A stretch of 64,000 nt of DNA from Pratylenchus scribneri. Taxonomy: Eukaryota; Nematoda; Chromadorea; Rhabditida; Pratylenchidae. Each line of letters begins with the position of its first letter. Position 1 is the first letter of the stretch. A model generated the notes under the pieces. That model was given only the letters and a program-made list of their open reading frames with translations. It had not been told where the DNA came from and ran no database searches. Position numbers and translations under genes: made by a program. The stretch covers positions 2,845,501-2,909,500 of the forward strand of contig JAQSEB010000041.1 of assembly GCA_030063045.1 (NCBI GenBank), written 5' to 3'. Below are positions 44,010 to 55,144 of this stretch, piece by piece.

Positions 44010-46295
44010 TTGTGGGCGATCAATTTCGGATGGAATATTATGGTTTGGATTTGGATGGAAAGGGGAAAAGTTGCAACGAAAAATGCTTTTTAGGGCCTCA
44101 ATATTGGTCTAAAAACTAATTTTATATGTTTTGGCTATTAGGCATAATTGGAGAATGGCGTAATGATGGAAAATATTATCGGATTAGTGTATTTGCTGAG
44201 CATTTTTGGTCATTTCCATTCATTGGGCGGAATTTGAGAATTATCTCGACTGTGCGCTAATTTAATTGACAAAAATGGATGAACGGATGGAATGGAATGG
44301 AAGGCTAATATGCGCTTTTTGGGTGTCGTTCTGCCCGGCCGGCCCCCTTTTGCTTTCCAGCTTTATAGAGCGCCACATTTTCGTCCATCCATTCAGTCGC
44401 GCATTTTGCTGCTTGAGCACCGCCCATGGAATGACTTTCCCAAGGGATTTTGCTTCCAAAATGTTAGGGGGGGGGGGGAAATAACTTTTAAGGGAAATAT
44501 GGAAGAAGGATTGATGAGTAAATGATGAAGGAAGGAAGGAATTAAGCTGAGGAAAAGCCGGTACGATTAGAATCTGGAGGCGTCGATGCCGGCCTTCTGG
44601 AAGAGGAAAGAAGGCTGCCGGCAACAAACAAAAAAGGTGCGAGTTTGGGTGGAATGAAAAAAACGACTGTGGGTGCGCAAAAAGCCCGCATTCCTCAAAT
44701 TTGGCGAATGTTGATTGAGTGAGGGCCTATGCAAATGTTGTGTTTGTTTTGCCTCCTTCTTTCCTTCTTATTAGCCATATTCGCGCCGAACACTTTTGTC
44801 AGAGGTTGTGGACGCCTCTTTTTTTGTTTGTCCAAAGCAGAGAATTTGATGATGGAAGAAATGTTGCAAATTTGGGGGACAAAGTAATTCGTTGAGAATT
44901 TAGAAAATTCATTTTTAAGTCTCATTTAAATCCTAATTAAGCTGGGAAATCCAGTCTAAACGGTGAATATCTCCGCATCATATTCTGCCTAAGGCAAATA
45001 TTTGAGAATGTTGGATAGAAAGTTAGAATTGCAATTTTAAATATGCAATCTTTTTCTTTCAAATGAATCGACGAGGGAATAAATTTCAAGCTAGAAATGT
45101 GTTCCTTCCTTAATAAAAAATGTTGCCGCCTTCATTCCAGCTTAATTTTGACCTTCATCTCCTCTAATTTTGAGGATGGCATGAGGCGGGAGGAAAAATT
45201 CCAACTAATTGAAATGCGCGAGAACGAGTAAAGAAAAGGGAAAAGTAAATTCGATTTCTTGTTCCTCTCATTCTCCCACATCTATGTAAATTTAGCGTTC
45301 TTCAATCGGCTCAATGACCATCATAATTTAGGAAAGATTGTTGTGTTTAATTGGATCAGACACGACATATTTGGACTTTATCGAAAATGTGGCATTCCAT
45401 CGAGCCAATCTGCTGCCTGCGGTTGGAATAAATTTGGGATGGATTTATGAATTTTTGATTAGATTTGGAAGAGATGCCTCTGATGGATTCATGAATATTT
45501 GCCAAATAGGTGATGAGTAAAAATCCTAGCAAAATAGGAGAAAAATATGGAGAATTATCCCTCAAGCCTCATCAAATGTATCGTACACCAATATGACAAT
45601 GATATTTGTTTTGTGCTGTGGACTTTCACCCTAATCCCCCATCCCAGCATATCGTTTAAGCATGATTTGCGGCCCTGATTAGGAGTGGTCTCTGTCAGTT
45701 TCCATTTTGATTTATGTTGTTTGAATGATTTACGGCCGGTCATAATGGTTGGCCTAGAATGCATGCCGATATGGGACCATTTCCCTCCAATTTTCCACCA
45801 TAGCTGGATTTCGCTAGCATTTTCGACATCTCAGCTTCCATGTTTCCCCAATCAACTTAGTTTTGCCCAAAATGTATTAATGTTGAATGACGAGGCTTTT
45901 TTGAAACGAGTTAAGCAGTTGCTCCAACAAAAAGTGTTCCCCATATTATCTCCGTCCAAATATCTCCCTCTACTCCCTCACTCATCAACAACCCAACCTT
46001 CCATCATCAAACCGTCCACCCACCCAGAAATCCGGTAACCAAAAATGAATGAAAAATGCAAAGTAAAGAATGAAGTTTGGGATGAATTCAAATGGATTTT
46101 TTTCTGCTTTCATCATTGGATTCGATTAAAAAGGAGGATAATGATTGAATTAGAATTAGAGCAAGATTTGAATGTGAGGGAATTAACATCAAATATTTGA
46201 AGAAAAATTTCATCTAATTTGCCTAGAAAATTAATTCGAAACAATTTAAGTTGGCATTTTTTCTTAAAAATTCCAAATTATTTGTTTGGGAGCAG
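44010..46295. other. Long stretch without a recognisable gene
   Basis: About 2.3 kb downstream of the hAT element. Open frames on both strands (for example 45685-46038 plus and 44262-44627 minus) encode no family I recognise and lack consistent splice structure. It includes a 12-G run at 44467-44478 and otherwise unique-looking AT-rich DNA. It may be old repeat or regulatory sequence. Confidence 0.4.
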
Positions 46296-46625
46296 AATTA
46301 AAAGGAACAAAAACAAAACATTTTCCGGAAAGAAATCAGAACAGAAACATTTTCCGGAAAGAAATCAGAACAGAAACATTTTCCGGAAAGAAATCAGAAC
46401 AAAAACATTTTCCGGAAAGAAATCAGAACAGAAACATTTTCCGGAAAGAAATCAGAACAAAAACATTTTCCGGAAAGAAAATCAGAACAAAAACATTTTC
46501 CGGAAAGAAAATCAGAACAAAAACATTTTCCGGAAAGAAAATCAGAACAAAAACATTTTCCGGAAAGAAATCAGAACAAAAACATTTTCCGGAAAGAAAA
46601 TCAGAACAAAAACATTTTCCGGCAC
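46296..46625. repeat. 29/30-bp minisatellite, about 11 copies
   Basis: Tandem units of AACATTTTCCGGAAAGAAAT plus CAGAACARA. Early units are 29 bp and later ones have an extra A (30 bp). Each has TTCCGGAA. The complement reads TTCTGATTTCTTTCCGGAAA, close to the core of the 24-bp array at 38.4-39.0 kb. Confidence 0.95.
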
Positions 46626-46972
46626 CCTATATTACTGTAACTTTATTACTGTAATATTAATTTAATTAAATTTATGGCGATTGGCGAAATAAATTTTATA
46701 AAAATACAAAAAAGCAGCAGCAAAAAACAAAATGCATTGAGATTTGAGATCAAAGTCCACCAAAATTCTCACAACATTTAATAAATGATCATGAATCATT
46801 ACATCATTCCTTTCCTTGAATAAGATAAGAAGAGACGGCAATTGAAAAATATAGAATGGAAGGAAAAAGGGGGGAGATGGATTTTAAAGAATTGAAAAGC
46901 TTTATTACAATTTTTTAATATAAAATTTGTAGTCTCATCTCATCATCATATATTAAAAATTTATCTTATTAG

Positions 46973-48627
46973 ATGGCAGCCTTATTTGGCACAAAATATT
47001 TGGATAAGCAACATTTGGCCGGCTTTTCCAATTATAAATACAGCTGCATTGACAATTCACCAATCTCCGTTTATATTTCTCATCCGTTCTGGAATTGGAT
47101 TGTTGAGGTTTGTTAATGTGGAAAATATTTAAAAAATCATTATAAACAGTTCTACCCTCGGTGGATTGCCCCAAATGTGTTAACCTTAAGCGGTGCATTA
47201 ATTGTGATGGGATGCTATGCAATTGTCTCCGTTCTCGATTATGATTTGAGCGCAAATTCATCCATTACTTCTCCCGACAAAAATATTCCCGAATGGGTGT
47301 GGCTTCTCTGTTCAATTGGCACATTTTTGGCCCATTTATTGGATGGGACAGACGGAAAACAGGCACGAAGGACTGGATCGAGTGGGCCAACCGGCGAATT
47401 ATGTGAGTTATTTTTATGGATTTGCCAAATCAATGATTATTTTTATTTAGTCGACCATGGCTTTGGTTGGTAATTTATGTTTTTCCCTCATTGTTTCAAT
47501 CTAATAAATAGATTCCTGGTCAACTGTCCCATTCACAATCACAATTTTTTCCATTTTTGGCCGAGGCGAGTACAGGTTTAATTTCCAATTTAATTAATTA
47601 ATTTAAAAAACAATATTTTTCAAGCATTCCACCATTGGCCCTCCTCTCCGTCCTTATTGCCGTCCAATTCGTGTTCATCGTCAGCCATTGGGAAAAATAC
47701 AACACCGGTGTGCTCTTCCTCTCATGGGGTAAATAAATTAATTTATTTAAACAAATTTCAATTCCATTTTCAGGCTATGATGCCAGTCAATATGTTGGTT
47801 TTTTAATCTCCACTAATTAATTTCTTTGCATAAATTTCCAGGGACTTTTCATTTTTTACATGCTCACCTACTTCATTGGCCATCGGGCATTCCAATTTTA
47901 CATTTTTGATGGCATCAATTTTGCGCACATTTGCAGTGCCACATTTTTCAGTGAGTTTTTTTTCCAAAATTATTTATTCAATTCAATTCCAATTTTTTGC
48001 AGTTTCTTGTTCATTTTCCCTTGCAATGTCCCTCTTCAACATTTATCATTCATATGCAATTTCTAAGACTGGCAAACAGGTTCAAATAAATTAATTAAAA
48101 TTAAATTAAAATTTTGGAGTATTTTCAGAATTCCATTACCGATGCCCTCCTCCCCCTTCTCTCCCCAACCCTGTTATTTTGTTCCGCATTTGTTTGGGGC
48201 CGCCTCTCACCCGGAAATGTGCTCACAATTGATCCGCGTGCATTTTTTTGGGCAATGGGCGTTGTCTTTTCCAATATTGCGGTCAGTTTTGGATTTTAAT
48301 TCAATTCATTTCCATTGTTTTAAGGTTCATTTGATAATTGCTCAAATGTCTTGTACAAAAGTACCCGCTCTCAACGCCCTACTGACCGCCTATTTGGCAT
48401 TGGTTGCCATTTCCTTGAGTGGATTGCTATCATCCTTCTTTGAATTGTGGGCACTTCGATTTGCTTCCATCATTTTCACCGCCGTCCATTTGCATTATGG
48501 AATTTGTGTGGTAATAATTAATTCCAAAAATAAATAAATTTTAATCATCCAGATTCGTCAACTTTGTGCCCATTTCCGCATTCAACCTCTTTCTTTGCAA
48601 TATTTGCACCAAAAACAAAACAAATGA
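46973..48627 (+). CDS. Ethanolaminephosphotransferase (EPT1/SELENOI family)
   Basis: A CDP-alcohol phosphatidyltransferase making phosphatidylethanolamine from CDP-ethanolamine and diacylglycerol in the ER/Golgi. The start MAALFGTKYLDKQHLAGFSN immediately follows an AG acceptor. The active site DG-x2-AR-x8-G-x3-D-x3-D is complete: LLDGTDGKQARRTGSSGPTG, then ELFDHGFDS. Multiple helices follow (LSVLIAVQFVFIVSHWEKYN, GLFIFYMLTYFIGHRAFQFY, VHLIIAQMSCTKVPALNALL). The C-terminus is CAHFRIQPLSLQYLHQKQNK and UGA. A 15-nt exon (47451-47465) encodes F-D-H-G-F in the heart of the active site. In vertebrate SELENOI a UGA close to this position encodes selenocysteine; see the finding. The default reading is a true stop. 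Confidence 0.92.
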
Positions 48628-49130
48628 GCGAAAGTGGAGGATGGGTGGGAGTGGGAGAAAAAGGTATTAGAATCAAAATTATTATATTTGGGCAATTTTC
48701 AGGTTGACGAGGAACAAATAGTGTGAATGCTTGTGATTTTTATGCACATTTTCCCCAACAATTTCCCCCAATCTCTCAATTTATTAGTCTTCTTAGCCAG
48801 CCAAATTTATTTATATTTTGTCCAAACTTATTTTAATACAATTATTCCCCTCTTACAAGGCCAATTTTCCTATCAATTTTCAAAATTTTCACATCATTCT
48901 TATGCAAATGAATTGTTTGATTCGATTATTAATCACTTCCCATTTTTTATCATTTTCTTCATATTGTTTGTATTTATAGAAATATTTTAACAATTTGTCC
49001 AATTTTTATTCAATAAACTTTGATAAAATTATTTTCTTAAATCGCCCAATTACTATTTAATATTAAAGTTCATTAAAATAGGAACAATTCAATTTATTCT
49101 CTCAAAAAAATAAAATATATTTATGATTCA
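48628..49130. other. Convergent 3' regions
   Basis: Between EPT1 and mL43. It contains the possible in-frame EPT1 extension to 48,724 and AATAAA-type signals near 49,010. The hydrophobic frame at 48727-48990 is Phe/Ile-rich because of T-richness and is not called as a gene. Confidence 0.45.
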
Positions 49131-50162
49131 ATAATATTTGTTGGGTCAACATTATTTTGTAAATATTCGGTTGCACTGATTGATTTTCTCAAACTGGTTG
49201 AAAATTCGGATTTTGGCAGTGATTCGCATCGGTGCACATTTTGTCGGGTTTCATGCCAAATTGTGGGCATCCACATTCCTTGGACCGATTTTTGATGGGA
49301 AGAATGCGGATTTTCAACTAAAAAATTAAAATAATTAAAATTAAAAATAATCTAAATTTAACATTTGTATTGTGGAAGGCCACTGCGAGTCCTCAAATTG
49401 TTGATGTGAAGGCAAACTTCTTCCATACTATTTTTTATATTGGGGAATTAAATTATGTAAATGGAATAAAAAAAACCTAAAATTGTTGGCATTTATTTCC
49501 ACTCTCCTTCCATTCGAATATTCGGCACTCAAAATTGGTATACAATGGCGGCCGGGCACCACATAGAATGCACAATAGGGATTTTCGGTTGCAAATTTGG
49601 TCAAAGAATGTTCAATGAAATTGCGCATTCCTCCGCTGTTCTCACTAAAAATATTGAATGAATTACTAAACTGGAAGAATCAATCATTTATTGTGTATTT
49701 TTATTTAATATTTTGGCTAGAATAGCGCTTTCAGTACCACTTTTTCTGTCTAAAACTGCTTTTTGGACTAGATATTTTCACGAGAGTGTATAAAAATGAC
49801 AACCAAGCTCGAAAAAAAATTATCGGACTATGAGCGGGTTCGAACCCGCGACCTCAATTCTTCCAAAAAAAGCATCAACCCACTAAGCTAAAAATGTCGC
49901 TTTTGATTTGCCAATTAAATCTTCTTTATAAGTAAATCAAGAGCAAAAAACCAGCAGGTATGGAAATATTAGTAAGAATAAATTAATGCAACCTGCTTTT
50001 GCAAAATTTGATTGTGATTCGATGAACTTGTGGTTGATAGGCGGACACTCCATTGAAGAGGACGGCCTGCGGATTGGTGGCAGTGAGACGAAAAGCAAAA
50101 TTCAGTGCTTTTGCCGAAGAATAAATATTCTTGAGGCGATCAACACGTGGAATTGCTGGCAT
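49131..50162 (-). CDS. mrpl-43: Mitochondrial ribosomal protein mL43
   Basis: A component of the mitochondrial large ribosomal subunit with a thioredoxin-like fold of the L51/S25/CI-B8 type. The start MPAIPRVDRLKNIYSSAKAL leads to FNGVSAYQPQVHRITIKFCK. The second exon gives SGGMRNFIEHSLTKFATENP and VVPGRHCIPILSAEYSNGRR, the conserved core. The C-terminal exon contains PHSSHQKSVQGMWMPTIW, matching the PS-x-QG-x-W-x-P motif, and ends NNVDPTNIIES. The intron between exons 1 and 2 (about 49,660-49,990) contains a tRNA-like element. The first exon is longer at its N-terminus than expected, so a presequence is plausible. Confidence 0.85.
49825..49900 (-). repeat. tRNA-like element in mL43 intron
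   Basis: The minus strand has an A-box match (TTAGCTTAGTGG) and a B-box match within GCGGGTTCGAACCCGC, which also forms a perfect T-arm stem. Spacing is tRNA-like, but 5' and 3' acceptor ends (GCGACAT and ATAGTCC) do not pair well. A tRNA pseudogene or SINE head is more likely than a working tRNA. Confidence 0.5.
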
Positions 50163-50384
50163 CTTTTACTATAAAATATTAAAAAATGAATGTAATTTAA
50201 TATAAAATTGAGTAAAAATAATAAATGAAAAAATGCACAATTTAATTGATTATATTTATATGAAAAATAATATTTTTATGCAAAATATTTGTGATGATTT
50301 TTTAAAATGTATGTTATGTGAAATTGTCTTCTTCTTCTTCCAAAATTGTTTGGATGCAATCGAACTCATCAGTAGCATAATTCC

Positions 50385-51008
50385 TCATTTAGTCCATGAA
50401 ACCTGAATAATGAATAAAATTAATTGGTTTTAAGAAGGATCTAATAAGTAATATTGTTTCCATCCTATTATTATTAGCCGAACTAACCTTTGGAATGTCG
50501 TTGAATTCACTCAATTCCTCCAATTGTTTGTTCAATCGTTCCACTTTTTCGCGATGGCTAATTGCGGCCCTCTTTGAAAGTCTTTCGAATGTGGTCGCCT
50601 CCTGCCGCTTCAGAAAAGCCAATTCTGCTTTCGTTTTCCTGGGCCCACTTTCCTCCTTTTTGATGGTCAAATCAATGGTGCGAGGATCGATTCGTCGTTT
50701 TTGCTTGAACAAATTGCCTTTCTTCAATTTCAGTCCACTGCGCATTACGACCATTCCCGACGGTCCCTTAATTTTTGGTGAATTAAAATCGGTTTTATAA
50801 ATATTATTTAATATTAATGAAATTCTATTATATTTAACAATTATTTTCAAACCATTTTGAATATTCCAATTTAATTTTTGAAATAATAAACCTTTTGCAT
50901 TTCATCGGTCCCGTCTTCTTCCTCTTCTTGTGGTCGTTCATTTCCATCCTTTTCCGCATATTCCTTTGGATTCTCGTCCCCAACTTTTGGTTGTTCATCA
51001 GCAGACAT
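50385..51008 (-). CDS. FAM32A family protein
   Basis: FAM32A is a small nuclear protein found at the active site of the human step-2 spliceosome, where its C-terminus helps exon ligation. The start is MSADEQPKVGDENPKEYAEK, acidic. LKLKKGNLFKQKRR matches the basic K-rich region. KTKAELAFLKRQEATTFERL and SHREKVERLNKQLEEL match the conserved helices. The family C-terminus DIPKVSWTK is split by an intron: FNDIPK ends one exon and a tiny last exon gives VSWTK and stop (50385-50402). Reading through the donor would instead give a nonconserved tail, so the spliced form is strongly favoured. Confidence 0.9.
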
Positions 51009-51160
51009 TATTTTCGCCTAAATTTAAAAAAATTAACTTTGAATTCATTTTATAAAATAGAGATAATTTTTTGTTAAAAACAAAATGTAAATATTTGAAT
51101 GAAAAATAAAAATAATTTATCAATTTAATATGGCAGGAATGTTTTAATAATTTATTGAGA

Positions 51161-52858
51161 TCACAAATTAAATTGATCATTAAAATTGCACATCCAATTT
51201 TCGTTTGATTCAATGCCCAAATTTGTTTTAATCCTCTCGAATATTATCTCAAACGTCGTCCGGACAATTTGTTCAATGCTGGCAAAATGATTCTTATAGA
51301 CCAATTGGGCCAAAATACGCATTTTGTGAATTGTATTTTCGGGTATTCGGGAAAGATAATCGGAAACCTTTAAAAGGATAAATTTAATCAATTAATTAAT
51401 TAAACCAACAAAAAGTGCGTTCCGTTCGCTGCCGAATATGGCCAATTCTGCCCAATCAACGACCTCTTCAAATGGGAGGACCCAATCATCGGAGAGAATT
51501 ACTGGAATGCAAATTGATCGAAGTGATTCAATAAAACTAAAATACAATTTTATTTTATGTTAAATTTGCATAAAATTTACCGAAATGAGCCAAGCCGCCG
51601 CCCTCTGGGTATTAAACAAAATGTTGAATTTTCCATTAATGAATTATAATCCAAACTGAAAATATTTTAATTAATTTATTTAATTTTCAAATTCTTTTTA
51701 CCTATCATATTTGGCATTGTCCATTTCGCACCGTTCATCCTCAAATTTCTTCCAATCCGAATTGTGTCTGCACGTTGTTGCAATCAATATTGTCCGATTA
51801 TTGTGCAAATGATGCAAAATATCCCTGGCCTCCGAGCCAATCCCATAAACGTATCTTTTCCCTTTGAATGTGGCCAAAAATTGATCATGTCCGGAAAAGT
51901 TGAATTGTAAATTGGCAGCCGCCTTCCTTGGTTTCAATGGATATTCTTGATGGAAAAGAGGAAATGAAATGTCAAAATGGCGGCGAAAATTCTGCAATTT
52001 TTAATATTATAAAATTATGTATATTTGGTTGAGATAATTTACGATTAATTTTTATGACTTATTCTTAATTTTTTTGTTTTAAATAATAATTAAATTAATA
52101 ATAATAATTTGTAAGCAATAATCCCACGAATTTATTAAATTAAAAAAATGAAAACCTGAAAATTGGAGCTGGACCAAGCCAGCATTGCTTTTCCAGGATC
52201 AAATCCCAATTCATTATCCGCATAATTGGGAAATGTGCCAAAATAAATGTTGAAGATCAAATGATTGAGCCCTCCATTCCAGATATGCTTTGACAATGCA
52301 GTAAAATAGGAATCAATATTCTTAATGTAATTAGCACTGAAATGTAGAGTATTTTTTGATATCAAAAAATGTAAACCTTATTCTGTCTCGATCAGTGGTA
52401 TCAATGCTTGGAACAAAAATGCATGCTTCATCCGGATTATTTGTATAAAATTGACTTTGCCTAATCACATTTAATATATTTGCATATATTTTTGATTGTA
52501 AAATGCCAGGCAAATCCGGATAAACGTAGACTTTTAGCCGTTCAGTGTCCATACATTTGGTAAAATTAAAACAATTTGCCATTGAACATTCGTTCTCTGA
52601 TTCATCATTAATATTCGAGGAATTTCTGCAAAAAGAATGTGAGAAATTGAATTGAACATTATCGATTTACCTGGCCTCTTCATATTCATCAAAAACACTG
52701 ATTTTGTCCCAATTATTCGGCTCATCTTGGATTCTGCTAATCAATAGAAGTAAATGAATTGATATTGATATGGAAATTAAGGCCAAAAATAAATGAATCC
52801 AATTTTGGAGCATACAAAAATTGTCCAATGTGTCAATAAGTTTTGTCTTTTTATTCAA
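51161..52858 (-). CDS. Exostosin-family glycosyltransferase, RIB-1-like
   Basis: Exostosins polymerise heparan sulfate in the Golgi. The N-terminus has a signal anchor (WIHLFLALISISISIHLLLL). LKVYVYPDLPGILQ is the family opening. ACIFVPSIDTTDRDRI, HIWNGGLNHLIFNIYFGTFP, FDISFPLFHQEYPL, LATFKGKRYVYGIGSEARDI, STFCLIPRGRRLGSFRFIES and CIPVILSDDWVLPFEEVVDW are the exostosin (GT47) blocks. The protein ends soon after this domain at about 430 residues and has no GT64 domain. That is the C. elegans RIB-1 arrangement, which must work with an EXTL3/RIB-2-type partner. Two in-frame starts exist, 52858 (MNKKTKLIDTLDNF) and 52813 (MLQNWIH). Confidence 0.88.
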
Positions 52859-53284
52859 ATCAAATTTATTTGTAGAGGAAAAAATAATTTACAATTCCAA
52901 AAAATTATAAATGTGAGTTGGTTTAATTGTGGTTTGGGTACTATGTCAATCTGCCTATCCTGCTATTTGCTTTTGTTTTGCCTATTTTCGTTTCGCCTAT
53001 TTTCGTTTTGCCTATCCCCCTATTTTATTTCGTTTTGCCTATCCTGCTATTTTCCGTCTTTTTGCCTATAATTTTTGCCTATTTGGTTTTTTATTAATTC
53101 CAACATTGTACTAAGCTAATTTAGTGCCAAATTTAGTCCACCCTGGGGTTTTCGACCATGCTAAATCCAAATCTGCCATCGGCTTTTCGAAATTTTATAA
53201 TCTGAGCAAGTTGTTGCCATATAAATGAATAAAGGGAAAAATTGGGCCATACAAGGGTAGGGTGGTTTATCTAGGTTGAAATTA

Positions 53285-53625
53285 GCCGTGCCAAGAATGC
53301 AAAATGTTATGCCATCGATGTATTTAACCGTGCCATCGATGTAAAAGTTGTGCCATCGCCATTTTATGCTGTGCTATCGGCAAAAAGGATGTATACAATG
53401 CCATACATTATTGTGCCATCAATATAAAAGATGTGCCATCGATACAAAACAGTGCCAAAGCTGAAAAAAGCCACGCCTTCGACGATAGAGCTGTGCCTTC
53501 GCGAGAGAGCTGTGCCATCGGCGATAGAGATGTGCCTTCGGCGAGAGAGCTGTGCCATCGGCGATAGAGATGTGCTATTGGGGAAGGAAAGTGCCATTCG
53601 AGAAAGGGGAATGCCAATGGATTGT
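53285..53625. repeat. Degenerate GTGCCATCG repeat
   Basis: Many imperfect copies of GTGCCATCG/GTGCCTTCG at variable spacing of about 20-30 bp, some within a clearer unit (GGCGATAGAGATGTGCC, GGCGAGAGAGCTGTGCC). Lies inside foldback-like copy 1. Confidence 0.8.
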
Positions 53626-53649
53626 GACAAATTTCTTGATTGAAGCTAA

Positions 53650-53780
53650 CATTCTGAGTGAGGTGGAGGCGAACATCCGGGTGTTGAGGCGAACATCCTG
53701 GAGGTGAAGGCGGGATTCGGGAGGCGAAGGCGGGATTCGGGAGGCGAAGGCGGGATTCTGGAGGTGAAAGCATAGATCAA
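53650..53780. repeat. GGAGGCGAAGGCGGGATTC short tandem array
   Basis: About five tandem units of about 21 bp (GAAGGCGGGATTCGGGAGGC), preceded by two related GGCGAACATCC units. An inverted relative (GTTCGCCTCCACCTCCAGGA) occurs at 53,850-53,870. Nested in foldback-like copy 1. Confidence 0.8.
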
Positions 53781-54710
53781 AGGGACCATCAGAATCTTGG
53801 CCCCGTCTTCCCGATGTTTTTCTTCACCCTCAGAACCATTCCTCGGCTCCTCCGATGTTCGCCTCCACCTCCAGGATGATCGCCAAAATCTTTGTAAATT
53901 GTAATCGAAAGGCATTCCATATTCGTCAATGGCACCCCCATTCTTTCAATGGTACACCCCCCCCCTTCCCTCGATGGCATTCCATATTCCAATTTCCAAA
54001 TGGCGTTCCATATTTCCAAATGGCCCTCCGAATTTATCAATATCAATGCCACTCTAGTTTAGCTTAAGTAAATTTTGAAAATTTTTTCCAAATTAAGTCC
54101 AATTTTGATCAAGTTTTTGCAATGTCTATCCAGAACTAATAAGTTTATTTGGCTTTATTTGGCAATTTTTTCATGAAAATGTGCCACCAATTGAATTTTG
54201 ATATTGTTAGAATTGAACTCAGCATGTTCAAAAACCTATATGACAGGAAAATGCCCGCAAAATTCGGCCCGGAATGTCGAAACAAATGAAAATAAGGCAA
54301 ATAGGCAAAATGAAATAAAATAGGGGGATAGGCTTTTTGAAAATAGGCAAAAAAACGGAAAATAGCAGGATAGGCAAAACGAAATAAAATAGGGGGATAG
54401 GCGAAACGAAAATAGGCGAATCGAAAATAGGCAAAACGAAAAATAGGCAAAACGAAATAAAATAGGAGGATAGGCAAAACGAAAGATAGGCAGATTGAAA
54501 AGTCACCGTGGTTTGTTGAAATAATAAAATTGGAAACAATTTTGGAGTAATAAGAGATCAAATATCGGTAATATAATAATTGAGAGTAGTAGCTGGAGAC
54601 AATAAAATATTCAATAATTGAAATGGGAGATTGTAATTTAAAAGAAAATTAGATGGGTATGGGTTGTGTTTTATTTGGTGGAATTTATGATTTGTTGAAT
54701 TTTGTTGAAT

Positions 54711-54870
54711 TCATGCCCAGAATTTACTCCCTGGGAAAATCGGTTTCAATTCTTGCGAGATTCGGGCAAAATATGTGGCCTTTTCTTGGTCCATTTGCTG
54801 TTGTGCCGCCTCAACACATTCGCCTTCTTGTGGTGGAAGTGTAAAATGATAGGCCGATTCACCATCATTC
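54711..54870 (-). CDS. Possible terminal exon of a small gene
   Basis: A minus-strand open frame with coding-like composition ends EKATYFARISQELKPIFPG and SKFWA, preceded by YHFTLPPQEGECVEAAQQQM. It follows a TTTTTAG acceptor. An upstream candidate exon (MMFRNCFLRHIN, with a GTGAGT donor near 54,927) does not join in the same phase, so the gene model is incomplete. No family recognised. It would be divergent from the peroxiredoxin gene. Confidence 0.3.
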
Positions 54871-55144
54871 CTAAAAATCCTATATATAAATTATTTTTGG
54901 ATTATATTTAAATTTAATTAGACTCACGTTGATGTGTCTTAAAAAACAGTTTCGAAACATCATTTGAAAGTTAAACTTATGTAAAAATATGGTTTAATTG
55001 AACTGTTTTAAACAACTTTTTTAGCAAAACCCACAAACCGGTTTTTTCATTGCAATATTATTCTTTTCGATAAAATATATACTTTAATATTTTATTTTTA
55101 GCTATATAATACAATCTATTTTTGCCTCCTAAATCTAAACAATA

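Larger units (their letters stand above)
52945..54498. mobile_element. Foldback-like element, copy 1
   Basis: The left arm (52945-53100) is made of TTTTGCCTAT-type degenerate repeats (CTGCCTATCCTGCTATTT, TTTTGCCTATTTTCGTTT). The right arm (54288-54498) is the same in inverse orientation, ending CAGATTGA against GTCAATCTG at the left. Inner flanks (53115-53215 and 54150-54290) match copy 2 at 62.4-63.1 kb. About 900 bp between them (53220-54140) is absent from copy 2 and looks like a nested repeat insert. No transposase frame was seen. Confidence 0.75.

Noticed and set aside
45685..46038. 117-residue plus-strand frame
   Set aside because: No recognisable family, T/C-rich composition and no splice partners; probably chance.
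46219..46665. Two overlapping repeat-rich plus-strand frames
   Set aside because: By-products of the 29/30-bp minisatellite.
48727..48990. Hydrophobic 87-residue frame that looks like a membrane protein
   Set aside because: T-rich DNA yields Phe/Ile/Leu runs in this frame; it lies in the convergent 3' region.
49825..49900. Functional tRNA gene call
   Set aside because: The acceptor ends do not pair and the anticodon arm is not clear, so only a tRNA-like element is reported.
53364..54052. Several long minus-strand frames in the foldback-like element
   Set aside because: They follow the degenerate repeats and have no domain, so they were not called as genes.
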